From assembly GCA_902791985.1 (NCBI GenBank), contig CADAYD010000014.1, positions 37,460 through 101,459 on the forward strand: DNA of 64,000 nt. The letters run 5' to 3'. This DNA comes from an uncultured bacterium (GTDB lineage: Bacteria; Cyanobacteriota; Vampirovibrionia; Gastranaerophilales; Gastranaerophilaceae). How positions within the stretch are numbered: position 1 is the stretch's first letter; each line of letters opens with the position of its first letter. The notes beneath the pieces are model-generated. The model did no database searches. It was not told the DNA's origin and was given only the letters and a program-made list of their open reading frames with translations. Both the position numbers and the translations under genes were made by a program. Of the stretch, positions 61,031-64,000 are shown piece after piece.

Positions 61031-61267
61031 ATGGCAGACGGAAAAATTTTGGCAACTATTGAGCGTTCGGATACTGAACAATTGCAAATTTCTTTGAGTG
61101 AGTACAAAGGAACAAATTATCTTAACATGAGAATATTTTTTACAACTGATGGTGGTGCTTCTTGGATTCCTACTAAAAAAGGGGTAACTTTTACTGCTGA
61201 GCAGTTAGATATTCTTACGGAGGCTATTGAAGAAGCAAAACAAGAACTAATGGCTGAAGCTGAGTAA
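61031..61267 (+). CDS. PC4/p15-like DNA-binding protein
   Basis: 78 residues matching the transcriptional coactivator PC4 (p15) fold: QISLSEYKGTNYLNMRIFF, WIPTKKGVTFTAEQLDILTEAI. PC4-like proteins bind single-stranded or melted DNA as dimers. AAGGAGAAAATTT precedes the ATG. A lone gene between the 816-residue orphan and priA. Confidence 0.85.
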   Translation: MADGKILATIERSDTEQLQISLSEYKGTNYLNMRIFFTTDGGASWIPTKKGVTFTAEQLDILTEAIEEAKQELMAEAE

Positions 61268-61296
61268 ATTTTAAAACAATAAAACTTTAAAAATAG

Positions 61297-61384
61297 CACC
61301 CACCCTTAATTCCTTCCTTATTAGGGAGTGTAGAATTTTAGATTGAGCGTACAAAATTTAGAAATTTGGGTGGGTGAAGTCCGG
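61297..61384. repeat. diverged CCCTCTCC-type repeat unit
   Basis: CACCCACCC near the left pairs with GGGTGGGTG near the right; inside, CCTTCCTTATTAGGGAG and TAGAATTTTAG resemble the unit at 56412-56480. No gene in the 142 bases before priA. Confidence 0.5.
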
Positions 61385-61409
61385 TTAGGGTAACTTTTTA
61401 TTAATTATT

Positions 61410-63719
61410 ATGACTGATATTATTCAAAACAAATTATTTGAGCAGAAACTGACCCTAAAAAAGCGTGAGGGGGTAAATATTAATCCGGAGGGAAATAATT
61501 TTGAACTCCCGACACACAAATATGCTGTTTGTCTTGTAAATATAAAGGCTATGGGGGTTCGCACATTCAGTTACGAGATTCCTCTGCATTTCCAAAACAA
61601 AATCAAAATCGGTCAAGCGCTTTTGGTTCCGTTTGGGAGACAGGGTATGATAAATGCATTTTGTGTAGGATTTAGTGATTATCTGCCGCCGGAAATTAAA
61701 GCAAAACCGATTACAAAAATTCTTGAAGATACCCCGTTATTCAGTGCACAATATTTAAAATTGCTTGAGTGGATTGCAAATTACTATTGCACTGATTTGA
61801 TTACAGTACTTAATGCTGCAATACCCTTAAAACTAATCGAAAAATCACTTAAAACAGAGCAATCAATAGAATATGTCCGCGATTTTGGAGCAACAAAAAG
61901 GCAGCTTCAAGTCCTTGAATTATTAAAAAATAAAGGCAAAATGCCCCTTGTAGCGTTTGAAAAATTTGCAAAAACAACAAGGGCAACCGTTAAAAAACTT
62001 GAGGCTTTAGGGTGTGTCAGGGTTTGTGAAGAAGAAATTTACCGCAATCCGCTTGATATTCTTAATATAGATAAAACGGAACCTTTAAATGTGCTTTCAA
62101 ATCTGCAAAATGAGGTTTATCAGAGAATTAAAAACCAAATAAAAGAAGAAACAAATCCGACAATACTTATTCATGGGGTTACAGCAAGCGGTAAAACCGA
62201 AGTTTATTTCAAACTTATTGATGACACAATAAAATCCGGAAAAAATGTTTTGTTTTTAGCGCCTGAAATTGCGCTTGCTTCTCAGTTAACAAAGCGTCTT
62301 GCTCGCAAATTCGGGACAAAAGATGTTGCTATTTGGCATTCAAGTATTTCAGAGGGTGAACGCTATGACGTTTGGCAAAAACTTTATAAAAACGAGATAA
62401 AAATTCTTGCAGGAGCGCGTAGCGCAGTTTTTGCGCCGTTGCAAAACATTGGTCTGATAATTATTGATGAGGAACATGAGGGCGCTTACAAGCAGACTTC
62501 TCCGGCACCAAGGTATGATGCCAGACTCGTTGCAAAAAAATTAGCACAATTTAATAATTGCCCGTTGGTTTTGGGTTCTGCGACTCCTGATATTTCAACT
62601 TATTATTATGCTGTTAATTCAAATCATCTTCATCAGATGCTAAAGCGTTATAATGATGCAAAAATAGCTCCTGTTACCGTTATAAATATGCAGGAATACG
62701 GTCAAGCGGCATACAAACATTTAATTTCTCAACCGCTAATCCATGCGATAAAAGAAACTTTAGATAACAAACAGCAAGTTATTTTGCTTATTAATCGTCG
62801 AGGTTATTCGACTTATACTCAGTGTCAAGGTTGTGGTCATGTTATTGAATGTCCGAATTGTGCTATTCCGATGATATGGCACTCAAAAGAGAATATGCTT
62901 AAATGCCATTATTGTAATCATGCTGAATATTTTCCGGATAAATGCCCGAATTGCGGATTTGAGGGACTTAAAAATTCCGGAACGGGGACTCAAAAAATTG
63001 AAGAATACATCAGTGAAATTTTTCAAGGATATAATGTTGCCCGAATAGATAGCGATGTTTTGGTTCGCAAAGGGGAGCATATAAGGCTTTTAGAGAAATT
63101 TCAAAAAGGTGAAATTGATATACTTGTCGGGACTCAAATGATTGCAAAAGGACTAGATAACCCGAATGTGACGCTTGTCGGTGTAATTAGTGCCGATGCA
63201 AGTTTTAATTTGCCGGATTATCGTGCTTCTGAGCGTGGGTTTCAGCTGCTTACTCAGGTTGCCGGGCGTGCAGGGCGAGGAGAATTTAGGGGTAGAGTAT
63301 TTTTTCAAACATATAATCCTGAGTTTTATGCACTTGAAAGTGCAAAATCTCAAAATTATGCAGATTTTTACAAAAAAGAAATTGTCGCAAGAGAGGATTT
63401 TGACTATCCGCCGTTTAGTCAGATTATACGGATAATTATGTCCAGTGAAAATAAATTTCGTGCTGAAAAATCGGCGCAGGAGGTTGCGCTGCGGTTTCAT
63501 ACTATGATTAACAAGTTCGGATTTGGGGAAAGGCTTGATGTACTAGGTCCAACTCCTTGCGTAATTGAGCGGATTAATAGTCAGTGGAGATTTCAAATTC
63601 TTATTAAAAATAAATTAGAGGATAAAGGACATCAATTCGTTTCAAGTTTTATAAATAAAATAAATGCTCCAAAAGATATACGAATGACTGTTGATGTGGA
63701 CCCGCTGGATATTTTATAA
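61410..63719 (+). CDS. priA: primosomal replication helicase PriA
   Basis: Restarts stalled replication forks by loading the primosome. The 769 residues begin with about 35 residues not typical of PriA, then the 3'-DNA-binding domain, Walker A HGVTASGKTEVYF, DEEH box IIIDEEHEGAYKQ, GSATPDISTYY, an eight-Cys zinc module (CQGCG, CPNC, CHYC, CPNCG), and motifs V-VI VGTQMIAKGLDNPNV and QVAGRAGRG. All essential elements are intact. No ribosome site is clear before the ATG. Confidence 0.97.
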   Translation: MTDIIQNKLFEQKLTLKKREGVNINPEGNNFELPTHKYAVCLVNIKAMGVRTFSYEIPLHFQNKIKIGQALLVPFGRQGMINAFCVGFSDYLPPEIKAKPITKILEDTPLFSAQYLKLLEWIANYYCTDLITVLNAAIPLKLIEKSLKTEQSIEYVRDFGATKRQLQVLELLKNKGKMPLVAFEKFAKTTRATVKKLEALGCVRVCEEEIYRNPLDILNIDKTEPLNVLSNLQNEVYQRIKNQIKEETNPTILIHGVTASGKTEVYFKLIDDTIKSGKNVLFLAPEIALASQLTKRLARKFGTKDVAIWHSSISEGERYDVWQKLYKNEIKILAGARSAVFAPLQNIGLIIIDEEHEGAYKQTSPAPRYDARLVAKKLAQFNNCPLVLGSATPDISTYYYAVNSNHLHQMLKRYNDAKIAPVTVINMQEYGQAAYKHLISQPLIHAIKETLDNKQQVILLINRRGYSTYTQCQGCGHVIECPNCAIPMIWHSKENMLKCHYCNHAEYFPDKCPNCGFEGLKNSGTGTQKIEEYISEIFQGYNVARIDSDVLVRKGEHIRLLEKFQKGEIDILVGTQMIAKGLDNPNVTLVGVISADASFNLPDYRASERGFQLLTQVAGRAGRGEFRGRVFFQTYNPEFYALESAKSQNYADFYKKEIVAREDFDYPPFSQIIRIIMSSENKFRAEKSAQEVALRFHTMINKFGFGERLDVLGPTPCVIERINSQWRFQILIKNKLEDKGHQFVSSFINKINAPKDIRMTVDVDPLDIL

Positions 63720-64000
63720 TTCATTTTGTATGAATTCCAGCTAGAAATTCACATAAAACATATTATAGGTATTTAATGTTCATTTTTTCTTTTTGTCTTA
63801 ATGCAAAAAGAAAAAACGAACCAAAAAAGAAAAACACGCTAAGGTGCAATACTGCCTACGGCAGCATAAGACCGCTACGCGGTAATATGAGTTTTTGCCT
63901 ATCGGCAAAAATCTTTTAGCGCGGCTAAAACTACGCCGCGCGCTTATCTGACGACCTTTACGAAGTGAGCAATAAATGTTATGCGAGAGAGCATCAAAGG
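63720..64000. other. intergenic sequence with palindromes, no gene visible
   Basis: TTTTTTCTTTTTG and CAAAAAGAAAAAA (about 63784-63817) form a 13-base-pair A/T hairpin. Further right are CTGCC/GGCAG, ACCGC/GCGGT, TTTTTGCC/GGCAAAAA and GCGCGGC-type palindromes in a GC-richer stretch up to the window end. It resembles a repeat block of several families. No coding frame is supported. Confidence 0.55.

Noticed and set aside
63720..64000. Start of an rRNA or tRNA gene at the window end
   Set aside because: The GC-richer palindromes do not fold as a tRNA and I see no rRNA signature.

Overview
The window is low-GC bacterial chromosome carrying mostly housekeeping genes. Several markers point to a non-photosynthetic relative of Cyanobacteria (Vampirovibrionia/Melainabacteria, most like the gut Gastranaerophilales). 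These are a homologue of the cyanobacterial clock-input iron-sulfur protein LdpA (16945-17889), a Ycf23/DUF561 protein (22618-23376), diderm envelope genes (MlaE permease, AsmA-like protein), no photosynthesis gene, and several large proteins I can place in no family. The lineage call is inference from gene content. No CRISPR array or rRNA gene is visible.

Layout. 1-3446: partial mutL, ispE and proS. 3562-12497: LysM protein, thioredoxin, RNase HI, a UvrD-type helicase, two convergent matrixin-like metalloproteases with an XRE regulator, and a helicase-nuclease fusion. 12498-12997: tRNA-Glu with a stray copy of its 3' end. 12998-24191: dnaB, PAP2 phosphatase, class A beta-lactamase-like protein, LdpA, ftsH, two corrinoid iron-sulfur protein subunits of the acetyl-CoA synthase type, an HtrA-like protease, Ycf23 and MlaE. 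24192-32473: fic remnant, trpS, ssb, a DUF1537 kinase with PdxA, pheA, a phosphohexomutase and orphan genes. 32531-40025: S10 ribosomal gene cluster from rpsJ to rpsN, ending at a terminator. 40031-47638: GNAT-like protein, alaS, orphan terminase and an 850-residue orphan. 48017-54919: AsmA-like protein, pdxJ, murT and a YtxH/DUF948 membrane cluster. 55010-63719: HExxH protein, DUF559 nuclease, PepT-like peptidase, an 816-residue orphan, a PC4-like protein and priA. The last 280 bases hold only palindromes.

The most interesting points are four. (1) A compact CFeSP pair (AcsD-like and AcsC-like) sits directly behind ftsH with no CODH/ACS partner in the window, and a mobile-looking palindrome is read through in frame inside the AcsC-like gene. 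(2) Three neighbouring large-subunit ribosomal genes (rplP, rpmC, rplX) each appear to lack an internal segment; the first two are frameshifted. This is either an assembly fault or real damage. (3) A palindromic repeat beginning GTAGGTCGG recurs upstream of seven genes, in four of them only 24-25 bases before the start codon. (4) rplC has its own promoter-like sequence and a structured leader of about 180 bases.

Functional links: DNA replication and repair are represented by mutL, dnaB, priA, ssb, rnhA and two UvrD-family helicases; translation by proS, trpS, alaS, tRNA-Glu and the S10 cluster; the envelope by mlaE, the AsmA-like gene, murT, the LysM protein and the YtxH cluster. ispE serves MEP-pathway isoprenoid synthesis and pdxJ/pdxA could serve vitamin B6 synthesis. 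All assignments rest on reading motifs by eye; no database search was run.
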